From Betaproteobacteria bacterium (lineage in GTDB: Bacteria > Pseudomonadota > Gammaproteobacteria > Burkholderiales > Burkholderiaceae_C), in contig VBDL01000180.1 of assembly GCA_005884255.1 (NCBI GenBank), positions 1 through 5,398 of the forward strand: a stretch of 5,398 nucleotides of DNA, in the 5' to 3' direction. Shown one piece after another: positions 5,068 to 5,398 of the stretch. A program made the position numbers and the translations under genes. The stretch's first letter is position 1, and each line of letters begins with the position of its first letter. The notes under the pieces were generated by a model. The model was given only the letters and a program-made list of their open reading frames with translations, searched no databases and was not told the origin of the DNA.

Positions 5068-5398
5068 ATGAGCAACGTCAACCCGCACGGCTACCGCGAC
5101 TTTCAGCTCGGTAGCTTCACCTTCCGCCGCGACGAATACTTCGCTCACATCGGCTGGACCACCCAGGCCGGCAAGCCGATGAGCCACACGATGGACGTCG
5201 GCCCCTACCTGCGCGCGCTGATGCGCGATGTCGCCTGGGGCTTCTTCTACGGCTGGGTCAACTTCGACAACGTGGTCGGCACCGTCAACCACTATGAGTC
5301 GGTGGACCTGTACGCGGGCGCCTACAACGGCACGCTGAAGGAAGCCGGCATCGATCGGCTGGAGAACTTCCCCACCGCGCAGATCCGAACCACCTTCG
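5068..5398 (+). CDS. hapD: Hydroquinone dioxygenase large (catalytic) subunit, 3'-truncated by window end
   Basis: The frame is open from ATG 5068 to the window end, giving 110 residues of a protein that is about 340 residues in the family. It begins MSNVNPHGYRDFQLGSFTF and continues RRDEYFAHIGW (20-30), LRALMRDVAWGFFYGWVNFD (48-67) and VDLYAGAYNGTLKEAGID (78-95). This matches what I remember of HapD/PnpD, the 38-kDa subunit that binds Fe(II) and forms the active site with the small subunit. The iron ligands reported for PnpD lie in the C-terminal half and cannot be checked here. The start is secure, with GAGGA 6 bases upstream and only 17 bases between this gene and the small-subunit stop. 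Downstream, outside the window, one would expect 4-hydroxymuconic semialdehyde dehydrogenase and maleylacetate reductase genes. The symbol pnpD would be equally valid. Confidence 0.8.
   Translation, partial: MSNVNPHGYRDFQLGSFTFRRDEYFAHIGWTTQAGKPMSHTMDVGPYLRALMRDVAWGFFYGWVNFDNVVGTVNHYESVDLYAGAYNGTLKEAGIDRLENFPTAQIRTTF

Overview
The window is GC-rich (roughly two thirds G+C). It has tight gene packing, GC-biased third codon positions, and protein families typical of soil and freshwater Burkholderiales (Variovorax, Rhizobacter or Methylibium-like betaproteobacteria). The taxon is inferred from style and protein resemblance only. No RNA gene, CRISPR array, insertion sequence or phage gene was found, and no gene-free stretch exceeds about 140 bases.

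Layout from left to right. (1) Bases 1-960, plus strand: a LacI-family repressor missing its first residues at the window edge. (2) Bases 964-3354, minus strand: a compact set that reads leftward as a stand-alone OsmC-family protein, then an alpha/beta hydrolase fused to a second OsmC domain, then an AraC-family regulator. Gaps are 22 and 11 bases, so this is probably one operon. (3) Bases 3355-3441: a divergent promoter region. (4) Bases 3442-4395, plus strand: a LysR-type regulator (LTTR). (5) Bases 4396-4537: an intergenic region with a strong inverted repeat that fits an LTTR operator. (6) Bases 4538-5398, plus strand: two genes recognised as the small and large subunits of a HapCD/PnpCD-type hydroquinone dioxygenase. 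The large subunit is cut off by the window end.

Working model: the LysR protein binds the 4424-4452 operator and activates the hydroquinone ring-cleavage genes when an aromatic inducer is present. The divergent OsmC/hydrolase operon may be under the same regulator and could handle peroxide or reactive electrophile stress that accompanies hydroquinone/benzoquinone metabolism. The ring-cleavage part is well supported by sequence resemblance. The link to the OsmC operon is inference from gene order.

No wholly new system is evident. The points most worth checking are the operator, whose geometry relative to a predicted -10 box is nearly canonical, and the hydrolase-OsmC fusion, which seems to lack the cap segment usual in its family.
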